Shown piece by piece: positions 8,400 to 17,421 of a stretch of 64,000 nt of DNA (the first letter of the stretch is position 1; the number at the start of each line of letters is the position of its first letter). The stretch comes from PRS1 sp965250265 (lineage in GTDB: Bacteria; Bacteroidota; Bacteroidia; Flavobacteriales; Flavobacteriaceae). Below the pieces are notes generated by a model. The model saw only the letters and a program-made list of their open reading frames with translations, made no database searches and was not told the origin of the DNA. Made by a program: the position numbers and the translations under genes. The DNA lies in NCBI GenBank assembly GCA_965250265.1, contig CBDFNO010000011.1, positions 124,001-188,000 on the forward strand, read 5' to 3'.

Positions 8400-9404
8400 T
8401 TACCATTTAATTATCACACTTCCCCAAGTAAAACCACTTCCAAAAGCAGCCAATACAACAGTATCATCATCTTTTATTTTACCTTGCTCCCAAGCCTCAG
8501 TAAGTGCTATAATTATAGAGGCAGCAGTTGTATTTCCGTATTTCATAATATTATTAAATACCTGGTCGTCACTTAAACCAAACCTACGTTGTACAAATTG
8601 AGAAATACGCAAATTTGCCTGATGTGGAATAAACAAATCGATATCATCTTTTGATAAGTTGTTTTTTGTTAAACCCTCATTAATAACTTCGCTGAATCTT
8701 ACTACAGCATTTTTAAACACAAAAGTTCCATCCATATATGGAAAATATGAAATATCTTCTCCATTTGAAGCTAAAATTTCAGGAACCCAATGTCTAATAC
8801 TTGGCGACTCTACTATTAATTTATCGGCATATTTTCCTTCGCTATGTAAATGCGTTGATAAAATTCCTTTAGCATTATTTTCTTCTCTTGTTAAAACTGC
8901 TGCTCCTGCTCCATCACCAAAAATTACAGTTACTCCTCTACCTCTTGTTGTTTTATCTAAACCATTAGAATGATACTCTGCACCTACAACCAATACATTT
9001 TTATACATTCCTGTTTTAATAAAATTATCTGCAACAGAAAGAGCATAAACAAAACCCGAGCATTGATTACGAATGTCTATAGCACCAACAGTTCCTATAT
9101 CTAATATCTCTTGAATTTGCACACCACATCCTGGAAAGTAATAATCAGGTGTCATTGTAGCAAATACAATAAAATCTATATTATCTTTGGTTAAACCAGC
9201 GCGTTCTATAGCAACTTTTGCTGCTTCGGCTCCCATTTTGGCTGAAGATTCGTCGCTACCCTTTTTAATCCAACGACGCTCTTTAATCCCTGTCCGTTCC
9301 TGTATCCATTCATCAGTTGTGTCCATTAAATTGGATAAATCATCGTTAGTAACCACATTATCTGGAAGATACTTACCTAAACCAATTATTTTTGAATTAT
9401 ACAT
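8400..9404 (-). CDS. fabH: Beta-ketoacyl-ACP synthase III
   Basis: 334 residues, normal length for FabH. The catalytic triad is visible: Cys115 in NQCSGFVYAL, His261 in PHQANLRI and Asn291 in YGNTTAAS. The N-terminal KYLPDNVVTNDDL and WIQERTGIKER are also typical. The enzyme condenses acetyl-CoA or branched acyl-CoA primers with malonyl-ACP to start fatty acid synthesis; in flavobacteria the primer is largely iso-branched. The gene is alone on its strand with its own promoter (-7 box at 9439-9446) and terminator, and no other fab gene is adjacent, so it is probably one of two FabH paralogues in the genome, though that cannot be checked here. Confidence 0.95.
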   Translation of the reverse strand: MYNSKIIGLGKYLPDNVVTNDDLSNLMDTTDEWIQERTGIKERRWIKKGSDESSAKMGAEAAKVAIERAGLTKDNIDFIVFATMTPDYYFPGCGVQIQEILDIGTVGAIDIRNQCSGFVYALSVADNFIKTGMYKNVLVVGAEYHSNGLDKTTRGRGVTVIFGDGAGAAVLTREENNAKGILSTHLHSEGKYADKLIVESPSIRHWVPEILASNGEDISYFPYMDGTFVFKNAVVRFSEVINEGLTKNNLSKDDIDLFIPHQANLRISQFVQRRFGLSDDQVFNNIMKYGNTTAASIIIALTEAWEQGKIKDDDTVVLAAFGSGFTWGSVIIKW

Positions 9405-9438
9405 ATTAGCTTTTTGCTTCTTTTAAAATTTGTAAACT

Positions 9439-9446
9439 CAAATTTA
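9439..9446 (-). promoter_or_regulatory. -7 box of fabH
   Basis: TAAATTTG on the minus strand matches TAnnTTTG exactly and lies 34 bp upstream of the fabH ATG. No TTG is found at the -33 position. Confidence 0.5.
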
Positions 9447-9630
9447 GTGAATTAATAAAATAGAGGATTACTATATAAACATTTTTAACACTTTGAAAGT
9501 ATCTTATAGTTAATAAATTTCAAAAGAACACTAAAAGAATTGTTGAAGTTTCATTTTTAACTTACTTTTAATAAGACTAATACCATCATTTTAGTAGCTT
9601 TACAATTCCTATAATTAAATCCAGCCAAAA

Positions 9631-12089
9631 ATGAAAAATCTTATCTTTTTAATTGTTTTATTCTTAAGTACATTAACATATTCTCAAGAAAATGTTACTT
9701 ACCAAAAGCCATCTCAAGAAATTTTGGAATTAGCCGAAGCACCTTTGGCACCTTCTATAAGAATAGATAGCAAAGGCGAAAATATTGTTTTCCTATATAG
9801 AAGTAGATTCAAAAGTATTGAAACACTTTCTGAAAAAGAAATGAGACTTGCTGGATTAAGAATAAATCCCAAAACTAATATTAATAGCAGACAGAGTTAC
9901 TACACAAATGTAAAAGTACGTATTGGTAGAAATGGAAACGAAACTGAAGTAAGTGGCTTACCTGCAAATGGTCGTTATGCAAATTTTTCGTGGTCACCAA
10001 ATCAAAAAATGATGGCTTTTACTAATACAGTAAATAATGGTGTAGAACTTTGGGTTTTAGATATTAATTCTCAATCTGTAAAAAAACTAACTGAAGCCAA
10101 TCTTAACGCAAATACAGGAAGGCCTTTCTCTTGGTTTAAAGACAATAATTCGTTATTAATTAAGACAATTTCAAGAGACAAACAAACACTTGTTGATACA
10201 AAAACTGCTGTTCCAACTGGTCCAACCATATCTGTAAGTGAAGCTGGTAAAAAAGCACAAAACAGAACATATCAAGATCTATTAAAAAACAAAACTGATG
10301 AACACAATTTTGAACAATTGGCACTTTCAGAATTACATAAAGTAGATATAAATGAAAATAAAACAACCTGGATGAAAAGTGATATGTACCGAAGTATTTC
10401 ATTTTCTCCAGATGGAAATTATATAATGGTAACTACTATTGAAAAACCTTTTTCCTATTTAGTTACGTATCGAAGGTTTCCATCAAAAACCAATATTTAT
10501 GATACCAATGCCAATTTAATAGTTTACAGCATTGCAGGTGCCTTTAATTGAAGATCTTTCCTAAAGGATTTATGTCAGTTAGAAAAGGTAAAAGAGATCT
10601 TTCCTGGAGAGGAGATAAAGCAGCAACACTTATTTGGGCTGAAGCTTTAGACGACGGTGATGCAGCTAAAGAAGTACCTTATAGAGACCAAGTGTTTCAG
10701 TTAGATGCACCTTTTAAAGGTAAAGGCTCTAAATTAATAAAAACCGTTGGTCGTTACTCTGGAATAGACTGGGGAAATAATAATACAGCTATTGCATATG
10801 ATTATTGGTGGAATACGAGAAATACCAAAGCTTATGTTTTTAATCCTTCAAATTCGAAGGTAGTACCAGATATTATTTGGGATAGAAACTATCAAGATCG
10901 ATATAGTGATCCTGGAAATTTTGTTACCAAAAAAAATAACTTTGGTATGTATACTTTAGATTTAATAGATGATAATGCCTATTTAATTGGTGCTGGCTAC
11001 AGCAAAGAAGGAAAATTTCCATTTATTGATGAAATAAATTTATCAACTAAAGAAACAAAACGTCTATACCAATCAAGTTTAACTAATAAAGTAGAAGCAA
11101 TTTCTTATGCTTTAGACATGAACAAAGGTGAAGTGTTGGTTAGGATTGAATCTAAAAATGAGTATCCAAACTACTATGTTAGAAACATAAAAAAGAAAAT
11201 AGGACTTATTCCTGTAACGCAATTTGAAAATCCATTTAAAAGTATTCAAGACGTACATAAGGAAGTTATTAAATACAATCGTGAAGATGGATTAGAGTTA
11301 ACTGGAACTTTGTACTTACCTACTAACTATGAGAAAGGAAAAAAATATCCAATGATCATGTGGGCTTACCCAAGAGAATTTAAAGATAAAAGTAGTGCAT
11401 CACAAAGTACTTCCAATTCAAATCAATTTACCTATCCTTCTTATGGATCGCCTATTTTTTGGGTTACTAAAGGTTATGTTGTTTTAAATAATGCGTCTTT
11501 TCCTATTGTTGGAGAAGGAGATGAACAACCTAATGATACTTTTAGAACACAACTCGTAGCTAATGCTAAAGCTGCAATTGATGCAGTAGATAATTTAGGA
11601 TATATAGATAGAAATAAAGTTGCAGTTGGAGGACATTCATATGGTGCATTTATGGTTGCTAATTTATTAGCGCATTCAAATTTATTTGCTGCAGGAATAG
11701 CAAGAAGTGGTGCTTATAACAGAACACTCACTCCTTTTGGTTTTCAAAGTGAAGAACGTAGTTATTGGGAAGCTCCAGAAGTGTATTATACTATGTCACC
11801 ATTTATGCATGCCGATAAAATGAAAACTCCTTTGTTATTAATTCATGGTGAAGCCGATAATAACTCCGGAACATATCCTTTACAAAGTGAACGCTATTTT
11901 AATGCTTTAAAAGGGCTAGGTGCTCCTGTTAGATTGGTTATGCTACCTAAAGAAAGTCATGGTTACAGAGCTAGAGAATCTGTTTTACATTTATTATGGG
12001 AACAAGACCAATGGCTTGAAAAACATGTAAAAAATAAGCCAGAAACTGATACTTCTTTAAATTCAGCCACTAAAGCTTTTAAAGATTAA
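9631..12089 (+). pseudogene. S9 family (prolyl oligopeptidase-type) peptidase, double frameshift
   Basis: Two reading frames (9631-10551 and 10548-12089) together make one S9 peptidase. The first has a signal peptide (MKNLIFLIVLFLSTLTYSQ) and beta-propeller repeats such as NFSWSPNQKMMAFT. The second holds the rest of the propeller and the alpha/beta-hydrolase domain with the nucleophile in GGHSYGAF (Ser codon 11637), Asp in HGEADNNSGTYP and His in KESHGY. Between them a short stretch in the third frame reads QVPLIEDL, the segment expected before PKGFMSVRKGKR. Removing one base near 10520-10535 and one T at 10557-10559 restores a single 818-residue protein. It resembles glutamyl endopeptidase-like S9 enzymes secreted to the periplasm. 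The break is either a sequencing error or a recent inactivation. Confidence 0.85.
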
Positions 12090-12119
12090 TCATATTTAAG
12101 TTATAAAATAATGTTTCAT

Positions 12120-12150
12120 AAAAGCCATTCATTAAAAGAGTGGCTTTTTT
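12120..12150 (+). terminator. Terminator of the S9 peptidase gene
   Basis: AAAAGCCATTC and GAGTGGCTTTT form an 11-bp stem with one G-U pair and a 7-nt loop, followed by a T run; it lies 30 bp after the stop codon. Confidence 0.8.
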
Positions 12151-12157
12151 TATATAA

Positions 12158-12197
12158 TGTCAGTTTGTCACTTTTAACGAATTGGCATTTTTGTTGC
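12158..12197 (+). promoter_or_regulatory. Sigma-54-type promoter with TGTCA repeats, upstream of htpG
   Basis: TTGGCA (12182-12187) and TTGC (12194-12197) give GG-N10-GC with exact -24/-12 spacing (GG at 12184-12185, GC at 12196-12197). Two TGTCA direct repeats lie just upstream at 12158-12162 and 12166-12170, a possible activator site. Predicted transcription start is near 12209, about 33 nt before the htpG ATG. No TAnnTTTG box is seen. Confidence 0.6.
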
Positions 12198-12241
12198 CAT
12201 TAATCAAAATGAAAATTATAAATAACAATAAACAAAATATT

Positions 12242-14167
12242 ATGGCAAAAGGAAATATTAATGTTGCAGTAGAAAACATTTTCCCTTTAATTAAAAAATT
12301 CTTGTACAGTGATCACGAAATCTTTTTACGTGAACTTATAAGTAACGCTACAGATGCGACTTTAAAACTAAAACACATTGCTAATATTGGCGAAGCTAAA
12401 GTAGAGTATGGCAATCCGCAAATTGAAGTTAAAATTGATAAAAAAGGTAAAAAACTTCACATCATTGATCAAGGATTAGGAATGACAGCCGAAGAAGTTA
12501 AAAAATATATTAACGAGATTGCTTTTTCTGGTGCTGAAGAGTTTTTAGATAAATACAAAGACAAGGCTGGAAAAGCTGAAGATTCAGGGATTATAGGCCA
12601 CTTTGGTCTTGGGTTCTATTCTTCATTTATGGTAGCTGATAAAGTTGAGATTCTTACCAAATCTTTTAAAGATGAAGAAGATGCTGCACATTGGACTTGT
12701 GATGGTTCTCCAGAATACTCTTTAGTTAAAGGAAAAAGAAAAGAAAGAGGAACAGAAATAATCTTACATATTGCAGATGATTCTACCGAGTTTCTTGAAG
12801 AATCTCGTATAAACGAGTTATTACAGAAGTATAACAAGTTTATGCCTATTCCGATCAAATTTGGAACTAAAGAAGAAAACGATCCAAATCATAAACCAAA
12901 AACAACTAAAGACAAAGACGGCAAGGAAACTACTGAACCTCATAAACAAATTACTGTAGATAACGTCATCAATAATCCAAATCCAGCTTGGACAAAACAA
13001 CCAGCCGATTTAAAAGATGAAGATTATAAAGGGTTTTACAGAGAATTGTATCCAATGCAATTTGAAGAGCCTTTATTTCATATTCATCTTAATGTAGATT
13101 ATCCGTTTAACCTGACAGGAATCTTGTATTTCCCAAAGATGACGAACGATTTAAATATTCAGAAGGATAAAATTCAGTTGTATCAAAATCAAGTTTTTGT
13201 AACTGATAATGTTGAAGGTATCGTGCCAGAATTTTTAACGATGCTTCGTGGAGTTATAGATTCGCCTGATATTCCTTTAAATGTATCAAGGTCATATTTA
13301 CAAGCTGATGGTGCTGTTAAGAAAATTGCATCTTATATAACTCGTAAGGTTGCCGATAAATTAAAATCGTTATTTAACGAGAATCGTGAAGATTTTGAAA
13401 AGAAATGGGACGATATTAAAATCGTGATTGAATACGGAATGCTTTCGGAAGAAAAGTTCTTCGAAAAATCTGATGCATTTGCATTATATCCTACAGTTGA
13501 TGGTAAGTATTTCACTTACGATGAACTACATGATAAGATTAAAGCAAACCAAACCGATAAGGATGATAAATTGGTGATTCTTTATGCTTCCGATAAAGAT
13601 GCACAACACTCATATATTGAAGCTGCAAAAGCTAAAGGTTACGAAGTGTTATTTTTAGATTCTCCTATTGTATCTCATTTAATCCAGAAGCTTGAAACCT
13701 CAAAAGAAAAAATATCTTTTGCTCGTGTAGATGCCGACCATGTTGATAATTTAATCAAGAAAGACGACACAAAAATTTCTAAACTTTCTGATGAAGAAAA
13801 AACAAAGCTCGATGAGTTATTGAAAGAAGTTGTGCCTTCTGAAAAGTTTATGGTACAATTAGAACCAATGGATAGCAATGCTGCACCATTTATAATAACA
13901 CAACCAGAATTTATGCGTCGTATGAAAGAGATGCAACAAACTGGTGGTGGAGGCGGAATGTTTGGAATGGGCAATATGCCAGAAATGTTCAATCTGATTG
14001 TAAATACCAATTCGGAATTAGTAGGTGACATTTTAAACACCAAAACGCGTAAAAAACAAGAACGTTTAATAAATCAAAGTTTAGATTTGGCACGATTATC
14101 TCAGGGCCTACTCAAAGGTGAAGAACTCACTAACTTTGTTAAGCGTAGTTACGATATGATTAAGTAA
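12242..14167 (+). CDS. htpG: Molecular chaperone HtpG (bacterial Hsp90)
   Basis: 641 residues from the ATG at 12242. An in-frame TTG at 12182 lies inside the promoter and is rejected as the start. The N-terminal GHKL ATPase has ELISNATDAT (ATP/Mg-binding Asn35), DQGLGMT and GHFGLGFYS; the middle domain has NVSRSYLQADGAVKKI; the C-terminal dimerisation domain follows. A methionine/glycine-rich run (GGGGGMFGMGNMPEMF, about 575-590) near the C-terminal domain is typical of Bacteroidota HtpG. HtpG remodels and refolds client proteins with DnaK in the cytoplasm under stress. It is a single-gene unit with its own sigma-54-like promoter and a bidirectional terminator. Confidence 0.97.
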   Translation: MAKGNINVAVENIFPLIKKFLYSDHEIFLRELISNATDATLKLKHIANIGEAKVEYGNPQIEVKIDKKGKKLHIIDQGLGMTAEEVKKYINEIAFSGAEEFLDKYKDKAGKAEDSGIIGHFGLGFYSSFMVADKVEILTKSFKDEEDAAHWTCDGSPEYSLVKGKRKERGTEIILHIADDSTEFLEESRINELLQKYNKFMPIPIKFGTKEENDPNHKPKTTKDKDGKETTEPHKQITVDNVINNPNPAWTKQPADLKDEDYKGFYRELYPMQFEEPLFHIHLNVDYPFNLTGILYFPKMTNDLNIQKDKIQLYQNQVFVTDNVEGIVPEFLTMLRGVIDSPDIPLNVSRSYLQADGAVKKIASYITRKVADKLKSLFNENREDFEKKWDDIKIVIEYGMLSEEKFFEKSDAFALYPTVDGKYFTYDELHDKIKANQTDKDDKLVILYASDKDAQHSYIEAAKAKGYEVLFLDSPIVSHLIQKLETSKEKISFARVDADHVDNLIKKDDTKISKLSDEEKTKLDELLKEVVPSEKFMVQLEPMDSNAAPFIITQPEFMRRMKEMQQTGGGGGMFGMGNMPEMFNLIVNTNSELVGDILNTKTRKKQERLINQSLDLARLSQGLLKGEELTNFVKRSYDMIK

Positions 14168-14204
14168 CTCATCTTTTCTGTGAAAACTGAAAATCTATAT
14201 ATTT

Positions 14205-14236
14205 AAAAAACCACTTCAAAATTGAAGTGGTTTTTT
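14205..14236. terminator. Bidirectional terminator between htpG and the LytTR regulator gene
   Basis: A perfect 15-bp stem (core CCACTTCAA/TTGAAGTGG) with a 2-nt loop, A-rich on the left and T-rich on the right. It belongs to a set of three similar hairpins in this window (also 17301 and 27599). Confidence 0.85.
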
Positions 14237-14252
14237 ATTTGATTAATTATCT

Positions 14253-14951
14253 TCATTTGAGCAACTCAACAACATTCATTTTATACATTTTTCCGATAGG
14301 AATTATATAGTCTGCAATAAATATTCGGTTGCCTTCAATACTTTTTATATGCAATTTTGAGACTGCAAACGATTTATGAACTTGCAAAAAATCTGTACTA
14401 TTTAGAGTTTCTAAAACATCAGATATTTTTTCTCTAACTGTTATAGTTTCACCTATTGTGATTACTTTAGTATAATTTCCAGAAGCTTCAATATATAGAA
14501 TATTGTTAATAATTACTTGTGTATATTTTTTATTACTTCGCAAAAAAATACTTTCAGTAATAGCGTCTTTTTTTTCAGAACCTGAATGTTGTGTTTTTGT
14601 AGTAGAACTTACTGTTTTATTTATGGCTTTTAAAAAACGTTCAAAAGAAAATGGTTTTAATAAGTAATCTGAAATATTAAGCTCATAACCTTCAAGTGCA
14701 AATTCTTTATAAGCTGTGGTTACAATAACTTTTGGAGGATGCTTTAGTGTTTTTAAAAACTCAAACCCTTTCAACTTTGGCATATTTAAATCCAAAAAAA
14801 TTAAATCAACTGTATTTTTATTCAAATATTCTATAGCTTCTAAAGCATCATAACAATTCTTCAACAACTTCAAATTTGGCAGCAAATCGCAATAGCCTTT
14901 TATTATATCGTGAGCTATATGTTCGTCATCAATAATGAGATATGTAATCAT
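14253..14951 (-). CDS. LytTR-family response regulator
   Basis: 232 residues. The receiver domain (1-120) has the acidic pair DDE at 8-10, phospho-acceptor Asp54 in LIFLDLNMP, Thr in VVTTAYKEFA and Lys in YLLKPF. The LytTR DNA-binding domain begins near 135 (FLRSNKKYTQVIINNILYIE). LytTR proteins bind imperfect direct repeats upstream of target genes. The gene overlaps the 3' end of the sensor gene by 4 bp (ATGA), so the pair is translationally coupled and makes a complete two-component system. The regulated genes are not obvious; the divergent metallophosphoesterase gene upstream of the sensor is a candidate target. Confidence 0.95.
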   Translation of the reverse strand: MITYLIIDDEHIAHDIIKGYCDLLPNLKLLKNCYDALEAIEYLNKNTVDLIFLDLNMPKLKGFEFLKTLKHPPKVIVTTAYKEFALEGYELNISDYLLKPFSFERFLKAINKTVSSTTKTQHSGSEKKDAITESIFLRSNKKYTQVIINNILYIEASGNYTKVITIGETITVREKISDVLETLNSTDFLQVHKSFAVSKLHIKSIEGNRIFIADYIIPIGKMYKMNVVELLK

Positions 14952-15763
14952 ACATTTATTGTTAATTGCACTTTGTAAATATCTTTAATTATATCGAAAG
15001 ATAATGAATGCTTATTTGTATAAACCAACTCCAATCTTCGTTTTAAATTCTTCAAACCAATTCCTGACTCATTGATTTGTTGGGAGTTATCAAAATTATT
15101 TTCAACTTCAAAAAGTATTGTATTGTTTTCAGCTTTTAAATTAATAACAACATAGGCATTCTCTCTTAAATTTTCGATGCCGTGTTTAAAAGCGTTTTCT
15201 AAAAGTATGATTAAAAGTAATGGCATCACTTTATAATTGTCTTCAATTTGATGATTAAAGCTAACATCAATCTTCTTATGATAGCGCATTTTATGCAATT
15301 CGATATAATTGGTTAGATAATCGATTTCCTCGTTAAGTGTAACCAAATCCTTTTCACCTTCATAAATACTATAACGCATCATATCAGAAAGTTTGAGAAT
15401 TAGGCTTTGAGCCTTTTCAGGATCTTTGCCAACTAATCCATACAAATTATTCAAGGTATTAAAAAAGAAATGTGGATTTACTTGGCTTTTTAAATGCAAC
15501 AATTCGTTTTTTACTTTTTCGTTTTTGAGCTTAAAAATTGAAATAATCTGTTTTGTAAACCAAAAGGCTCCTAAAATAATTAGAACTAAATAATATATGA
15601 GAATTAATGTACTTACTGACGTTGGATAATCCTCCAAGAAAATCACTGAAGATTTTTCGGTAGTAATTAATTCAAAAACTGTAATAACTATCGGAATTGC
15701 AGCTGTTACAATTGCAATAACAACAACTATTCGCCATTTGTTTTTCTGTATTCCTGAAATCAT
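14948..15763 (-). CDS. Sensor histidine kinase of the LytS/YehU (His_kinase) family
   Basis: 271 residues. Two transmembrane helices at about 12-34 and 51-73 flank a very short external loop (about 16 residues), so there is no large periplasmic sensor domain. The phospho-acceptor is His98 in QVNPHFFFNTLNNL, the signature of the LytS-type His_kinase domain, followed by an ATP-binding region with LLLILLENAFKHGI and GIGLKNLKRRL. It is expected to phosphorylate the LytTR regulator encoded immediately downstream with a 4-bp overlap. The stimulus is unknown; with such a small loop it may sense membrane state or partner proteins. Confidence 0.94.
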   Translation of the reverse strand: MISGIQKNKWRIVVVIAIVTAAIPIVITVFELITTEKSSVIFLEDYPTSVSTLILIYYLVLIILGAFWFTKQIISIFKLKNEKVKNELLHLKSQVNPHFFFNTLNNLYGLVGKDPEKAQSLILKLSDMMRYSIYEGEKDLVTLNEEIDYLTNYIELHKMRYHKKIDVSFNHQIEDNYKVMPLLLIILLENAFKHGIENLRENAYVVINLKAENNTILFEVENNFDNSQQINESGIGLKNLKRRLELVYTNKHSLSFDIIKDIYKVQLTINV

Positions 15764-15868
15764 ATTACAATATTAAGAGATTATAATTTCCTTTCAAAAA
15801 AAGTTGACAAACAACCTTTGGTTAGTGTTCAAATTAATATAAAGTGTGATAAAATCACTTCATCATTA

Positions 15869-15883
15869 CACAAAATCTTTGTG
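15869..15883. repeat. Small palindrome between divergent sensor kinase and phosphoesterase genes
   Basis: CACAAA and TTTGTG are perfect inverted arms around ATC, 94 bp before the phosphoesterase ATG. It may be an operator, with a weak GTGAT-AAA-ATCAC hairpin 20 bp upstream; function is not shown. Confidence 0.25.
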
Positions 15884-15976
15884 CCACTAGTAAATAACTG
15901 TTTGTCACAATTGTTTCAGAACTAAAAATCATGCGCTTATGTTTGCTCAAAATAATTTATCAAGAAACGAACAGAA

Positions 15977-17149
15977 ATGAAAAAAAGAATCTTAAGATAT
16001 TTAAAACATGTATTTTCAACCTTTTTAATATTGGGAATAATAGCAGTGATCTTTGGTTTATCAATTGGTGCATCACTGCATTATGGAGACCATCCTCTAA
16101 TGATGACTATAGATAACGAAGGTCCTTATGTGTTTTTTAAAAATGACAGTGTCTTAAATGTAAACTATATTAGGGGAAATAAAACTGACGGATTTTATGT
16201 AGAGCAAAATGATTATCCTAGCAATTCAAATAAAAGCACTTCGTGTTTTTTTCAGATTGACTCAACACAATTCGATTTTACACTTAATACAAAATTTAAA
16301 TCACCAAAAACCACTTACAATGATGGTAATCCTATAATTGCTATTTCAGATATTGAAGGTGGTTATAAAACATTTCGAGATTTTCTGATAACTAGTAAAG
16401 TCATAGATGAAAACTTGAATTGGACTTTTGGAAAAGGCCATTTAGTGTTGGTTGGCGATTTTGTAGATAGAGGTTGGTCTGTAACGCAAGTACTTTGGTT
16501 TATTTACAAATTAGAACAAGATGCAAGAGTTCAAGGTGGATTCGTACATTTTATTATCGGAAATCATGAGTTGAAAAATATGCAAGGAAATTATGGTGCA
16601 GCTGCTCCAAAATATCTCGCTGTTTCAAATATTTTAGGAAAAGTACAAAGCGAATTATACAATACAAATTCATTTATTGGTAGATGGTTAGCAAGTAAAA
16701 ATGCGTTGGAACTTATAAACGGAAATCTTTTTGCACATGGTGGAATACATCCAGATGTTGCGGATTCAAACTTAAGTTTGGATGAAATTAATCAAGTTAT
16801 ACGACGCAATTACTACACACCATATTATCCTAAAACAGATAAAACAGTTGAACAATTACTAACCTCAACAAAAACTGGAATCTGTTGGTATAGAGGTTAC
16901 TTTAAAGAAGACTTAACTCAAGAAGAAGTTGAAAAAGGGTTGGATAAATTCAATGCAAAATCTATTGTTGTTGGTCATACTTTGCAATCAAAAATCAAAA
17001 AACAATACAACGGAAAAGTAATAGGAATAGATATAAAACATCCAAAAGATTACAATAAAAGTTGGCCAAATCAAAAATCGGAAGGCTTACTTATTGAAGA
17101 CAATAATTATTATCGTGTTTTACACGATGGTGAAAGAGAGAAAATATAA
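15977..17149 (+). CDS. Membrane-anchored metallophosphoesterase (PPP-like)
   Basis: 390 residues. An N-terminal transmembrane helix (about 12-33) anchors the protein. The calcineurin-like phosphatase core follows: SDIEGGYKTF (Asp125), VGDFVDRG (Asp161, Arg165), IGNHELKN (Asn196, His197), a later HGGIHPD and VVGHT. These supply the two-metal active site, so it probably hydrolyses phosphomonoesters or phosphoproteins. The first motif is D-x-E rather than the usual D-x-H, which removes one metal-binding histidine. The catalytic domain lies after the anchor, probably in the periplasm. It is divergent from the LytS/LytTR pair and stands alone. Natural substrate is unknown. Confidence 0.85.
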   Translation: MKKRILRYLKHVFSTFLILGIIAVIFGLSIGASLHYGDHPLMMTIDNEGPYVFFKNDSVLNVNYIRGNKTDGFYVEQNDYPSNSNKSTSCFFQIDSTQFDFTLNTKFKSPKTTYNDGNPIIAISDIEGGYKTFRDFLITSKVIDENLNWTFGKGHLVLVGDFVDRGWSVTQVLWFIYKLEQDARVQGGFVHFIIGNHELKNMQGNYGAAAPKYLAVSNILGKVQSELYNTNSFIGRWLASKNALELINGNLFAHGGIHPDVADSNLSLDEINQVIRRNYYTPYYPKTDKTVEQLLTSTKTGICWYRGYFKEDLTQEEVEKGLDKFNAKSIVVGHTLQSKIKKQYNGKVIGIDIKHPKDYNKSWPNQKSEGLLIEDNNYYRVLHDGEREKI

Positions 17150-17300
17150 AAGTTAATAAAAAACTGTAACTATATTTGATTAATGCTGCAATTTTTGACC
17201 TTTAATAATTGCGCATTGCTTATTAAATAGTATGTATATGATTGAGAGAGTGATTTAATTTCATTTGAAAAAAAACTGATTAAGAAACTAACAAAAAACT

Positions 17301-17330
17301 AAAAACCACTTCAAAATGAAGCGGTTTTTT
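17301..17330. terminator. Terminator after the metallophosphoesterase gene
   Basis: AAAAACCACTTCA and TGAAGCGGTTTTT pair over 13 positions with one A-C mismatch on the plus strand (a G-U pair on the minus strand), followed by T7. It shares the CCACTTCA arm with two other terminators of the window. It lies 150 bp beyond the stop; the rest of 17150-17421 shows only a TAACTTCG -7-like box at 17357-17364. Confidence 0.65.
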
Positions 17331-17421
17331 TATATCATTATTTGTAAAAATTAATTTAACTTCGTTAATCCTCTTATTCAATACAAATTGAACTTTACCT
17401 ATCTAAAAACTAACCAAGTTT

